Source: Erysipelotrichaceae bacterium (GTDB lineage: Bacteria; Bacillota_I; Bacilli_A; Erysipelotrichales; Erysipelotrichaceae). From it: a stretch of 56,263 nucleotides of DNA. Position numbers and translations under genes: made by a program. Below, piece after piece: positions 35,678 to 44,006 of the stretch; the stretch's first letter is position 1, and each line of letters begins with the position of its first letter. The stretch lies in the NCBI GenBank assembly GCA_017539105.1, contig JAFYHQ010000031.1, positions 1 through 56,263 on the forward strand. Direction: 5' to 3'. A model generated the notes under the pieces. The model did no database searches and had not been told where the DNA came from. It was given only the letters and a program-made list of their open reading frames with translations.

Positions 35678-35702
35678 AAACGGCCCTTGCGGGTCGTTTT
35701 AT
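35678..35702. terminator. Terminator between convergent genes
   Basis: AAACGGCCC (35678-35686) pairs with GGGTCGTTT (35691-35699), one G-T pair, TTGC loop, then T residues. It serves the small membrane protein gene and, on the minus strand, the alcohol dehydrogenase gene. Confidence 0.75.
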
Positions 35703-36796
35703 AGTCTTTTCAGGATCGTTTCGATATCATCGACGGTCATCGCTCCGTAGGTGTTCTTTACGGAACCGTTATCGGTATAGCGGGGAAGCATGGCCTGGAT
35801 CTCTTCTTCACTGAGATGGATGTCTGTTTCCGGCAGCAGGGAGCGGATCGTTTCTTTCATCTCGTCCCGGTCGATCTGTAACGCATGGAAGAACACGTCG
35901 CAGTATTCCTGATGATGCGTGTATTCGTAATCCAGCAGTTCGTTGGTAAACAAAGCGCAGGCAAAGCCATGAAGCAGATGATACTTTTCGGTGAAGTAGT
36001 AGCCTAACGTATGGCAGAAAACGGTACCTGTGATATTGATCGCCAGACCGCCCAGGATGGAAGCGTTGTATATGATCTCGCGGTCTTCCTTGTTCAGTTC
36101 TTTGTGTTCTTTCAGAAGTTTCAGCTTCGGATACAGGATCCTTACGCCCTGAAGAGAATAAGCCCTGGAGATGTCATTCGCATTGTTGTTGAAGTAGGAT
36201 TCGATAAGATGCGCCAGGGCATCGATCGCTGTCGAAATGCGGATATGTTCCGGCATGGAGATGGTGTAGTTTGGATCGCCAAACGCATACTTCGCATAGA
36301 GGTCGTCGTTGTGGATCGATTTCTTGATGCCATCCTTGTTGGTCATGACGGAGACGTAGGTCACTTCGGATCCCGTTCCTGCCGTGGTTCCGATCAGGAT
36401 CAGCGGGACAGGTTTACTGTTCCAGGACTGTTTGTAGATGAGCTCTTCGGTCAATTCGGGATTTGCCGCAACGACAGCTGCCGTCTTGGATGCATCCAGC
36501 ACGGAACCTCCTCCGACACCTGCGATAAAATCCGCCTTGAATTCATAGGCCTTCCTTCCTGCTTTGATACAGGAAACCACGGTCGGGTTCTGACTGATCT
36601 GATCATAAACGAAGTAATCGATGGAATATTCTTCCAGGATTTCCGTCAGGTCATCGAGCGCACCGGACAATCTTCCTGAGTTCTTCGAAGTGATGATGCA
36701 GCAGCGTTTTCCGAAAGCAGGGAATACTTCTTTGTGTTTCTGCAGGATCCCAATTCCGGTCAGGATCCTGGAGGGCATGTAGTGTTTCATGGTCAT
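35699..36796 (-). CDS. Iron-containing alcohol dehydrogenase
   Basis: This 365-residue cytoplasmic oxidoreductase of the group III Fe-ADH family has the dinucleotide-binding segment AGVGGGSVLDASKT. The metal ligands lie in TAIDALAHLIESYF (Asp and His) and in HTLGYYFTEKYHLLHGFACALF (two His). It would interconvert an alcohol or polyol and an aldehyde with NAD(P)H. Substrate is unknown. The ATG at 36796 has AAAGGAAAT upstream. The gene is divergent from the cupin gene across 52 AT-rich bases that must contain both promoters. Confidence 0.9.
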   Translation of the reverse strand: MTMKHYMPSRILTGIGILQKHKEVFPAFGKRCCIITSKNSGRLSGALDDLTEILEEYSIDYFVYDQISQNPTVVSCIKAGRKAYEFKADFIAGVGGGSVLDASKTAAVVAANPELTEELIYKQSWNSKPVPLILIGTTAGTGSEVTYVSVMTNKDGIKKSIHNDDLYAKYAFGDPNYTISMPEHIRISTAIDALAHLIESYFNNNANDISRAYSLQGVRILYPKLKLLKEHKELNKEDREIIYNASILGGLAINITGTVFCHTLGYYFTEKYHLLHGFACALFTNELLDYEYTHHQEYCDVFFHALQIDRDEMKETIRSLLPETDIHLSEEEIQAMLPRYTDNGSVKNTYGAMTVDDIETILKRL

Positions 36797-36848
36797 ATTT
36801 CCTTTATAATTAAATTATAGATTATCTTATGGGATACAAGGAGTCATT

Positions 36849-37196
36849 ATGCTGATAAAAAACGAAGAAAGAGCCATCAAAGAAAGAATTGCGATGCGTG
36901 AGGGACCGGGCAAGGTCATCATCAAGGATGTCTGTCCGAAAGAAGAACTTTATGAAAAGGGAAGGCTGTATGCCGAGCTGACGCTGAAACAGAACTGCGG
37001 TGTCGGGTTCCATCTTCATGAGAACGAGGAAGAGATCTTTACGGTGATCAAAGGTCAGGCGATCTATAACGATGACGGGGAAGAGTATGTGATCCATGCG
37101 GGAGATACCGTCATCTGCAAGGACGGACAGAGTCATGCGATGACGAATGTCGAAGAAGAAGACTGTGTCGTCATGGCGCTGATCCTTTTCAAATAA
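36849..37196 (+). CDS. Cupin domain protein
   Basis: This 115-residue single-domain cupin has GVGFHLHENEEEIFTVIKG as the first motif, with metal-binding His residues, Glu and a following Gly. The second motif is HAGDTVICKDGQSHAMTN. Such proteins bind a metal and act as small isomerases, sensors or sugar-binding regulators; the specific role is not evident. CAAGGAGTCATT precedes the start. The MATE-GHKL fusion gene begins 4 bases after its stop without a ribosome-binding site, so translation of the two is probably coupled. Confidence 0.87.
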   Translation: MLIKNEERAIKERIAMREGPGKVIIKDVCPKEELYEKGRLYAELTLKQNCGVGFHLHENEEEIFTVIKGQAIYNDDGEEYVIHAGDTVICKDGQSHAMTNVEEEDCVVMALILFK

Positions 37197-37199
37197 AAC

Positions 37200-38972
37200 A
37201 TGAACACAAAACAGAACAGCACACGGATCATCCGGAAACTGATGTTCCGCCTTTTGCCTGTACAGATCCTGCTGGCTCTGGTCGGTGCGATCAACGGGAT
37301 CGTTTCCGGTTATTTTGCGAGCAATTATGTGGGAATCGATGCGATGAGCGCCGTTGCTCTTTACAGTCCGCTCGGCATGCTTCTGGTGGCGATCTATACG
37401 ATTCTGGCGGGAGGCTGTGTCATCATCTGCGGCAAGTATCTCGGTTCGAATCAGCAGGAGAAACTGCAGGAAGTCTTTTCTTTGGGTCTGATGCTGAGTA
37501 TGGCGATTTCCATTCTCTTTGCTGCGGCGTTTGCGGGAATGAGCCTGTTTGATCTGACGGGAATCTTTACGAAGGATGCCGTGCTGCGTCCCATCTTCAA
37601 CCGTTATCTCCTGGGCCAGGCGATCGGCCTGATCCCGCTGTTTCTGGGCAACCAGCTTCCTGCCTTTCTTTCCATGGAGAACAGAGGGAACCGGACGATG
37701 CTGGCAAGCCTGGTTTATATCCTTGTGAATATCATTCTGAACTATGTCTTTGTCCAAGTGCTGAGACTGGAAGAATTCGGTCTGTCTCTGGCTTCTTCCC
37801 TTGGCCTTTGGATTTTCCTGCTGGTACAGATACAGTATTTCTTCAGCAGGAAATCGCTGCTGAAGATACGTATGGGAAGGTTTTCCTGGAAACGCTGCAG
37901 CGAGATCGTCAGGATCGGTTTTTCCGGTGCCGCAAGCACGCTTTATCAGACGGTCCGCGGTTTCATTGTCAACGGACTGTTGACGGCATATACAGGCAGC
38001 ATCGGTCTGTCGGCGTTCGGTTCGGCAAACAATATCATGAGCTTCTTCTGGGCCATTCCCGGAGGAATGCTGGCGGTATCGCGTCTTCTGATCAGCGTGA
38101 GCGTCGGCGAAGAAGACCGTCAGACTCTTTGCGATATCTTCAAAGTCATGTTCGCGTGTTATATCCCTCTGATGCTCGCTATCGATGCGCTGATCATCGT
38201 TTTTGCCGGACCGCTGGCTTCCATCTATTTCAAAGATACGGCTTCTCTGGTGCATATCTGGATGGCCTCCTGCCTGCGCATCCTGCCTTTGTGCATGGGT
38301 TTCAGCATCATGATGATGCATTTCGCCTGCTACGGTCAGGCTTCGAACAAGCAGGTTTATGTGAATGTGCTGTCTCTGCTGGATGGCGTCGTCTGTGTCG
38401 GTCTGTTTTCCTGGCTGCTGATCGGCAGGATGGGAATCCAAGGCGTCGCCTGGGCGAATGTCCTGAACGGTGTCGTCACGACGCTGTATATCATCTTCTA
38501 TGCCTGTTTCATGAAGAAACGTTTTCCTCGAAGCCTGGATGATCTTCTGATGATTCCGGAAGATTTCGGTGTTGCGGAAGAGGAGAGGATCGATCTGAAT
38601 CTCAGCAGCATGGATGAGGTCGTAAAGGTAGCACAGCAGATACAGAATTTCTGCAAAGACAAGGGAATCGATGATCGCCGGGCTTATCTGGCGGGTCTGG
38701 CAATGGAAGAGATGGCAGGGAACGTCATCGAGCATGGCTTCCATAAGGATAATAAAAAACACAGCGTCGATATCCGTGTCGCGCACAAGGAGGATGATAT
38801 CATCTTAAGAATCAAGGATGACTGTGTCGCTTTCGATCCTCAGGAACGAAACAAGATCACCGCAGGGGATGATCTTGTGAAGAATATCGGTATCCGGATG
38901 ATCTATCAGATGAGTGATGATATCAATTATCAGAACATCCTGGGATTGAATGTACTGACGATCCGGATCTAG
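37200..38972 (+). CDS. MATE-family transporter fused to a GHKL (RsbW-like) ATPase domain
   Basis: This 590-residue protein carries 12 membrane segments of a MATE multidrug/oligosaccharide exporter in its first 450 residues. The last 130 residues form a GHKL ATPase domain of the anti-sigma-factor type. In it, AGLAMEEMAGNVIEHG is the N-box with metal-binding Asn, and LRIKDDCVAFDP is the G1 box. A normal MATE protein is 440-480 residues and ends soon after the last helix. The ATPase domain lacks a phospho-acceptor His, so it may act as a kinase on a partner or sense ATP. No Shine-Dalgarno site is visible; coupling to the cupin gene is likely. The stop abuts the convergent next gene. Confidence 0.85.
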   Translation: MNTKQNSTRIIRKLMFRLLPVQILLALVGAINGIVSGYFASNYVGIDAMSAVALYSPLGMLLVAIYTILAGGCVIICGKYLGSNQQEKLQEVFSLGLMLSMAISILFAAAFAGMSLFDLTGIFTKDAVLRPIFNRYLLGQAIGLIPLFLGNQLPAFLSMENRGNRTMLASLVYILVNIILNYVFVQVLRLEEFGLSLASSLGLWIFLLVQIQYFFSRKSLLKIRMGRFSWKRCSEIVRIGFSGAASTLYQTVRGFIVNGLLTAYTGSIGLSAFGSANNIMSFFWAIPGGMLAVSRLLISVSVGEEDRQTLCDIFKVMFACYIPLMLAIDALIIVFAGPLASIYFKDTASLVHIWMASCLRILPLCMGFSIMMMHFACYGQASNKQVYVNVLSLLDGVVCVGLFSWLLIGRMGIQGVAWANVLNGVVTTLYIIFYACFMKKRFPRSLDDLLMIPEDFGVAEEERIDLNLSSMDEVVKVAQQIQNFCKDKGIDDRRAYLAGLAMEEMAGNVIEHGFHKDNKKHSVDIRVAHKEDDIILRIKDDCVAFDPQERNKITAGDDLVKNIGIRMIYQMSDDINYQNILGLNVLTIRI

Positions 38973-39911
38973 TTATCTTTCTTTTATCTCATAGAGGAAG
39001 ACCTCGTGGATCTCTTCGCTGTAACCTTCGTAGAAGCCCTTGGGCATGCCCAGAACGATGCGGGCTCCGCGGTTGTATAGCAGAAGGAAGAGGCCTTTTT
39101 CTTTGTCGAAAGTCAGTCCTTCGATCTCGCCCTGCAGGATCACGTCATCGAAGGTGCGTTCCAGTACGACATTGGCTGATGTCTTGTCTTCTCTGACATT
39201 GATCCGGTACATGTGATCGGGGTCTCCGTCATCCGCAACGCCGTCGTCGCAGGTCACATAGAGATAGCCGTCGTAGTAGGCGACGCCCTGCAGCCATTCG
39301 GGATAAGGCTGAAGATGCATGCGGCCGAGATATTCCGTCGTATCCAGGTCATACATATAGAGATAGGAACTGGATTCGTTGTCGACCCAGGAAGTCATAT
39401 AGACGATGCGGGAATCGTAGTCGACCGCGATGCCGGAGCATTCCAGCTGTCCGGTTTCTGCGTTGAATGGGAAGACCCGCTTCAGTTCCAGAGTATCTCC
39501 GTCATAGACAGCGACCTGTATATTCCTGCCAACGCCATCCATGAAATATTCCACGCCGAGATAGAGTTCGTTGTTGTAGACATCGATATCGCCGATGTGA
39601 TTGACTTCGAATTCATAACCCTCGAACGGATGATCGTTTTCCTTGATGATATTGAAGTCTTTGTCATATTTGGTCAGTGTCGTCGAACCGCTGACCCAGT
39701 AGCAATCTCCTTCGGCGCAGATGCCCTGACGTCCGTTGACTGCCCTGACGTCTTTCAACTCGTAGCGGTAGCGGGGAAGCATCGCTTTATCGTCGTCTTC
39801 GGGACGGACGATCGCATCGTTTTGCGGCTCAGGTTCCGCAGCCGTTCCCGCACATCCGCACAGCATGAGCACAGCCATAAGCAGTATCATCTTGTTTCCA
39901 TGTTTTTTCAA
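38973..39911 (-). CDS. Lipoprotein with beta-propeller-like repeats
   Basis: This 312-residue exported lipoprotein starts at a TTG (39911) with AACAAGGTGA at the right distance, giving MKKHGNKMILLMAVLMLCGCAG with the lipobox LCGC. The mature part shows repeated segments of the type TLTKYDKDFNII, NHIGDIDVYNNELYLGVEYF, SGIAVDYDSRIVYMTSW and QGVAYYDGYLYVTCDDG, typical of a beta propeller of the SMP-30/NHL class. It probably binds or senses a ligand at the cell surface. Longer upstream readings give implausible low-complexity sequence. It ends 0 bases from the convergent MATE fusion gene. Confidence 0.78.
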   Translation of the reverse strand: MKKHGNKMILLMAVLMLCGCAGTAAEPEPQNDAIVRPEDDDKAMLPRYRYELKDVRAVNGRQGICAEGDCYWVSGSTTLTKYDKDFNIIKENDHPFEGYEFEVNHIGDIDVYNNELYLGVEYFMDGVGRNIQVAVYDGDTLELKRVFPFNAETGQLECSGIAVDYDSRIVYMTSWVDNESSSYLYMYDLDTTEYLGRMHLQPYPEWLQGVAYYDGYLYVTCDDGVADDGDPDHMYRINVREDKTSANVVLERTFDDVILQGEIEGLTFDKEKGLFLLLYNRGARIVLGMPKGFYEGYSEEIHEVFLYEIKER

Positions 39912-40011
39912 AATAATCACCTTGTTATGATTATAACACCTCAGGATATTCCGGCTTTTATCGGAAAAGCGAAAAGTAGTAAAATAGAATACAGATAGAA
40001 GATAGAAAACA

Positions 40012-41595
40012 ATGAAAGTAATCATTGCGGACGACGAAATACATATCTGTTCATTGCTGAAACATCTGATCGAATGGGACAGACTGGGACTGGAACTTGC
40101 CGGTGTTTTTAATGACGGCGAGAGTCTGCTGGAGGGTTTTGAAGAGGATCCTGCGGATATCCTGCTTTGCGATATCGAGATGGGAGATCTCAATGGCCTG
40201 GAGGCGATCCGCATCATCAAGGAGAAACATCCTTCCTGCCAGTGCATCATCATCAGCGGTTTCCGCAATTTCGACTATGCCCAGACCGCGATCAGGTACG
40301 GGGTGAACAATTATCTGCTGAAACCGATCGATCAGAAGGATCTGAACGACACGCTGCAGAGCGTCGTAAACAAACTGAATGAAAGCAGCAGCGTAAACGA
40401 TGTGATCGTCAACTATTCGACCAGAGCCAAGCTGTTCAATCATCTGGACAAGATCGGCGAGAATACAACGATCGAGGAGATCAACCGTTCCTACCGCTAT
40501 CATTTCGCTTATGGCTGTTTCGTGCTGATGCATACGATCTTTACGAAACTCGATATCAAGTCGGCTGAATTATCGGAAATCTCGAACACCTTCACGGAAG
40601 AGCTGAAGCGCAGATTGAAGGAATACAGCTACGATCTCGAGTGTTTCGATGTCTCGCAGAACAGCATCACCACCATCATCAACTTCAGGAACGACGACAA
40701 GAAACCGGTTAAGACTCTGTTCGACGGGATCCTGCGCGATGTGTGCATCAAAATGGATGCCATGTATTCCTGTTTCACTTATTTCGGGATTTCTACCAGG
40801 GAGTATGATGCCTGTCATCTGAGCCGGCAGAAGGACGAGGCGACGACTGTGCTGGTCAACCGTTTTGCTTCCCCGGATATCCGCTGTTTCTATGCGGAGG
40901 ATGGAGAGGCTGCCTATGTGACGGCAGAACTGTCCGTGAACGAGGAGAATACCTTGATCAACCAGATACAGACGGTAGACAGCGATGCGGTCATTGTCAT
41001 GCTCAGGGACTTTTTCCGTTCGAAGCAGGAAGAGATCAGAGAAAAGCCGCAGCTGATGACGACCTATTATTTCCTCTTTGTCGATAAGATCAACGATACG
41101 GTCTATGATCTGGCCGAAAACAAGGAAAACAAAGACAATGTCCGCAAGCGGGCGATCACCGCTTATGAGAACTGCCGCACCGTCAACGAACTGGAAAGAA
41201 GCCTGTATGACTTTACGACGGAACTGATGGATAGCTGTCTTTCCAAGAAGAAGAGCAATCTCAATATCTATGTGCAGCAGACCCAGGAATATCTTACAAA
41301 CCATTATGCCGAGAAGATTTCGCTGGAAACGGTTGCCTATCAGCTGAATATCTCCCCGACTCATCTGAGTACCATCTTCAAGAAAGAAACGGGCATCGGG
41401 TTCAACCAGTATCTGATCAATGTCAGGATCGAAGAAGCCAAGAAGCTGCTTCGTTCTTCGAAATATAATCTCAATGAGGTAGCCAATGCCGTAGGATACA
41501 ATGATGCGGGCTACTTCTCTATCCTGTTCAAGAAGGAAACCAAGATCTCTCCCGGAGAATTCCGCAGGCTGCATCAGCTGAAGATCGGAGAATGA
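40012..41595 (+). CDS. Response regulator, AraC-type output (YesN-like)
   Basis: This 527-residue regulator has an N-terminal receiver domain with phospho-acceptor Asp54 (LLCDIEMGDLNG), acidic pocket DDE at 7-9 and Lys104 (YLLKPID). A middle region of about 290 residues without clear homology follows, then a C-terminal AraC/XylS helix-turn-helix pair (LETVAYQLNISPTHLSTIFKKETG and LNEVANAVGYNDAGYFSILFKK). It should activate the sugar transporter genes downstream. The kinase gene overlaps its stop by ATGA. A -10-like TAAAAT (39978-39983) lies upstream. Confidence 0.92.
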   Translation: MKVIIADDEIHICSLLKHLIEWDRLGLELAGVFNDGESLLEGFEEDPADILLCDIEMGDLNGLEAIRIIKEKHPSCQCIIISGFRNFDYAQTAIRYGVNNYLLKPIDQKDLNDTLQSVVNKLNESSSVNDVIVNYSTRAKLFNHLDKIGENTTIEEINRSYRYHFAYGCFVLMHTIFTKLDIKSAELSEISNTFTEELKRRLKEYSYDLECFDVSQNSITTIINFRNDDKKPVKTLFDGILRDVCIKMDAMYSCFTYFGISTREYDACHLSRQKDEATTVLVNRFASPDIRCFYAEDGEAAYVTAELSVNEENTLINQIQTVDSDAVIVMLRDFFRSKQEEIREKPQLMTTYYFLFVDKINDTVYDLAENKENKDNVRKRAITAYENCRTVNELERSLYDFTTELMDSCLSKKKSNLNIYVQQTQEYLTNHYAEKISLETVAYQLNISPTHLSTIFKKETGIGFNQYLINVRIEEAKKLLRSSKYNLNEVANAVGYNDAGYFSILFKKETKISPGEFRRLHQLKIGE

Positions 41596-42536
41596 TGGCG
41601 GACAGGAACGATCTACCCAGGCAGGACCACAAAGGCGTCGTGATCACAGGCGCTTCTTTCGGCTTGCTGGCGGTAATATCCGTATTGCAGTTTTTTGTAA
41701 CGATCGATAGGAGACTGCTGATTCCGGTGCTGATCGTTTCCTTGATCGGAGCCATCATCGGTTTCAAGTTCATCATCGATGCCGGAAACAATGCGGCACT
41801 GATCCGGGATCTCGACGAGTCCAACCGCAGGATCCGGGATGTGGAACTGGAAAAGCAGAAGGAGCAGCTCAACGCCCTGCAGAGCCAGATCAACCCGCAT
41901 TTCCTTTACAACACCCTGGATACGATCCGGGGCATGGCCATCGAACGGGACTGCGAGGATGTGTCCAATGTCGTGGCTGCCTTGTCTTCGATGTTCAAAT
42001 ACAACATGGATTTCTCTTCCTCGCTGGTCAATATCCAGAGCGAGATCGAACAGATCCGCCGCTACATGAACATCCAGGAACAGCGTTTCCCGGGAAAATA
42101 CCAGTTCGAAGAGATCTTCGAGTGTTCCAATAACGATCTGCTGCAGATCCTGATTCCGAAGTTCACTTTGCAGCCGCTGGTGGAGAATGCCGTATCGCAT
42201 GGCTTGAAATCAAGGCGAAAGGGCGGAATACTGACGATGAAATATATCAATACCGGTCACAGTTTCGTGATCAAGGTTTCCGATAACGGCGTTGGCATGA
42301 ATGACGAGACGGTGCGAAGTCTTAATGAAATGTTTATCGATCCTCACGCAAGAAACGAAGAAGGCTATCACGTGAATGATGTCGGCATCGCCTTGCCTAA
42401 CGTGGCGGCCCGTCTGAAGATGTATCTGGGAGAAGAAGGGGATCTACATATCGATTCGACACCGGATATCGGTACGGATGTGACGATCACTTTGCCTTTG
42501 AAAAGAAAAGATGAAACAGGAACGGATACGCTTTAA
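41592..42536 (+). CDS. Sensor histidine kinase, YesM-type, without extracellular sensor domain
   Basis: This 314-residue kinase has two adjacent membrane segments (about 15-38 and 42-63) joined by only a few residues, then a linker helix. The His_kinase domain follows with phospho-acceptor His103 in SQINPHFLYNTLDT. The HATPase domain shows LQPLVENAVSHGLKSR (N-box), VSDNGVGMND and GIALPNVAARL (G2-type loop). Usual YesM proteins have about 570-600 residues with a large extracellular sensor; that part is missing here. The signal must come through the membrane segments or a partner, of which the overlapping degenerate ABC gene is the obvious candidate. Confidence 0.9.
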   Translation: MMADRNDLPRQDHKGVVITGASFGLLAVISVLQFFVTIDRRLLIPVLIVSLIGAIIGFKFIIDAGNNAALIRDLDESNRRIRDVELEKQKEQLNALQSQINPHFLYNTLDTIRGMAIERDCEDVSNVVAALSSMFKYNMDFSSSLVNIQSEIEQIRRYMNIQEQRFPGKYQFEEIFECSNNDLLQILIPKFTLQPLVENAVSHGLKSRRKGGILTMKYINTGHSFVIKVSDNGVGMNDETVRSLNEMFIDPHARNEEGYHVNDVGIALPNVAARLKMYLGEEGDLHIDSTPDIGTDVTITLPLKRKDETGTDTL

Positions 42537-43911
42537 GCATCTGGCAGTGGAAGATTACAATTACGGCATCCTGAGCGATGCTTCTTTTACTTTATATGAA
42601 GGGGAAGCGGTGATCTTTGCGGGACTGATGAATTCCGGTGTCAGGGCGATGGAGAAGCTTTTCGAGGGAGACGCGGAGAACTATGGGGGAGAGATCCTGA
42701 TGGAAGGCAGGAAGATCGTCCTTCACGATCTGGAAGATACGATCGCCGGCGGCATTTATTGCGTCAACAGCCGTTCCCGCTTGAACGAGGAACTCTCTCT
42801 TCTGGACAACCTGTTTCTTGGTGATGCGCCGCAGAATCTGTTTTCTGTTCTGAATTATGATTTTCCCCGTTATAAGGAACTGCTTGAACGATACGGCATC
42901 GATCCTGAAAGCGACCTGGCTGAACTGAATGCGTTCAGCAGGAAGAAAATCGAGATCATCCGTTGTATCGGCCGAGGGGCGAAGCTGATTTTCCTTTCGC
43001 GTGTGAGTGAATACTGTTTCGATGAAGAGGAGATCGATCAGCTGCAGAAGATCATCATCGATCTGAAAAAACGGGGCATCACCGTCGTCTATTCGATGGA
43101 TGACATGTACAGCCCTCTGGCAAAGGTCATGGATCGGACCATCATTTTCCGTAAAGGAGTCTCTTCCACAATCATCGAAGATCCTCAGAAATTCAGCGAT
43201 TACGACTACGTGATCCGGGCGATCTTCGGACGGGAATTCATTCCGCGCGAGGAGTATCAGACGAGGCTGTTTACAGACAACCACCTGCTGATCCGGAAGA
43301 ATGGTAACGTTTATATCGAGGCATATGGCGGCGAGATCATCGCATTGGCGGATGATGGAGCATATACGGGCAAAAGATCTTCTCTTGAAGCCATGAGAGC
43401 CTTGCAGGAGAACTATGAAATCTTTCTGAACGGACAGAAGATCGGGATCAGAAACATAAAGGACTTCGTCAGGCAGAAGATCGCCCTCATCATCAAGGAG
43501 AAGGCCGATCATCTGGTAGTGGAAAACCTCAGTCCCGCCGATAATGCGACGATGCTGACGCTGACGGCATCTCGAAAGAAACAGCTTTATGAGAAAGGTT
43601 CCGCGGAATATCTTTTCGGCCACATCGTAAACAAATATGAGATCCTCAAGAACTGCCGGGACATCATCGAAGCGAAAGACTGCTACGGCTTATCCTATGA
43701 ACAGAAGTACGAGATCATGCTGGCGAGATGGCTGATGATCAACCCTGACGTGATCATTTTCTTCTGGCCTTTAGGTAACAACGACTCTAAAAACGTCGAA
43801 CGGTACCGCGATCAGGCGGAAACTCTGGCCAGACAGGGCAAGATCGTCATCGTCATGGCAGACCGGGAAAGCTACTTCTCATACGGCTACAGCGGCATCT
43901 ATCGGATCTGA
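42511..43911 (+). CDS. Degenerate sugar-type ABC ATPase (pseudo-ATPase, probable signalling adaptor)
   Basis: This 466-residue protein aligns by order and length with RbsA/MglA-type duplicated ABC ATPases, but both halves have lost the nucleotide motifs. Where Walker A should be is AGLMNSGVRAMEKL; the GK(S/T) is gone. The signature is FSRKKIEI instead of LSGGQ, Walker B is LIFLSRVSEY without DE, and the switch His is absent (YSMDDMYS). In the second half, ADDGAYTGKRSSLEAM, LSYEQKYEI and IIFFWPLGNND replace GLVGAGRTEL, LSGGNQQK and DEPTRGID. It overlaps the kinase gene by 26 bases and precedes an intact RbsBAC transporter. I infer a non-catalytic adaptor that reports transporter state to the kinase. 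Confidence 0.8.
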   Translation: MKQERIRFKHLAVEDYNYGILSDASFTLYEGEAVIFAGLMNSGVRAMEKLFEGDAENYGGEILMEGRKIVLHDLEDTIAGGIYCVNSRSRLNEELSLLDNLFLGDAPQNLFSVLNYDFPRYKELLERYGIDPESDLAELNAFSRKKIEIIRCIGRGAKLIFLSRVSEYCFDEEEIDQLQKIIIDLKKRGITVVYSMDDMYSPLAKVMDRTIIFRKGVSSTIIEDPQKFSDYDYVIRAIFGREFIPREEYQTRLFTDNHLLIRKNGNVYIEAYGGEIIALADDGAYTGKRSSLEAMRALQENYEIFLNGQKIGIRNIKDFVRQKIALIIKEKADHLVVENLSPADNATMLTLTASRKKQLYEKGSAEYLFGHIVNKYEILKNCRDIIEAKDCYGLSYEQKYEIMLARWLMINPDVIIFFWPLGNNDSKNVERYRDQAETLARQGKIVIVMADRESYFSYGYSGIYRI

Positions 43912-43950
43912 AACAAGAAAAAAACACAAAAAAACGTAAAAAAACATAAT

Positions 43951-43964
43951 ATTAAGCGCTTACA
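43951..43964. promoter_or_regulatory. LacI/CcpA-type palindrome upstream of the transporter genes
   Basis: The core taagcgctta (43953-43962) is a perfect 10-bp palindrome, and attaagcgcttaca resembles a catabolite-response or LacI-type site with a degenerate left half. It lies 45-55 bases before the solute-binding-protein ATG, overlapping the likely promoter (a GATAAT-like -10 lies just downstream, near 43973). Confidence 0.55.
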
Positions 43965-44006
43965 TATCATTGGATAATAAAGACAGAAATAACTAGGAGG
44001 ACAAAC

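Noticed and set aside
36822-38786. Long open frame of 654 codons on the minus strand
   Set aside because: It lies antisense to the clearly real cupin and MATE-GHKL genes and is rich in Asp, Arg, His and Gln without any recognisable domain, as expected for a shadow frame.
39912-40268. N-terminal extension of the propeller-like lipoprotein
   Set aside because: It would place about 119 low-complexity residues before a clear lipoprotein signal and overlap the divergent promoter and start of the response-regulator gene.
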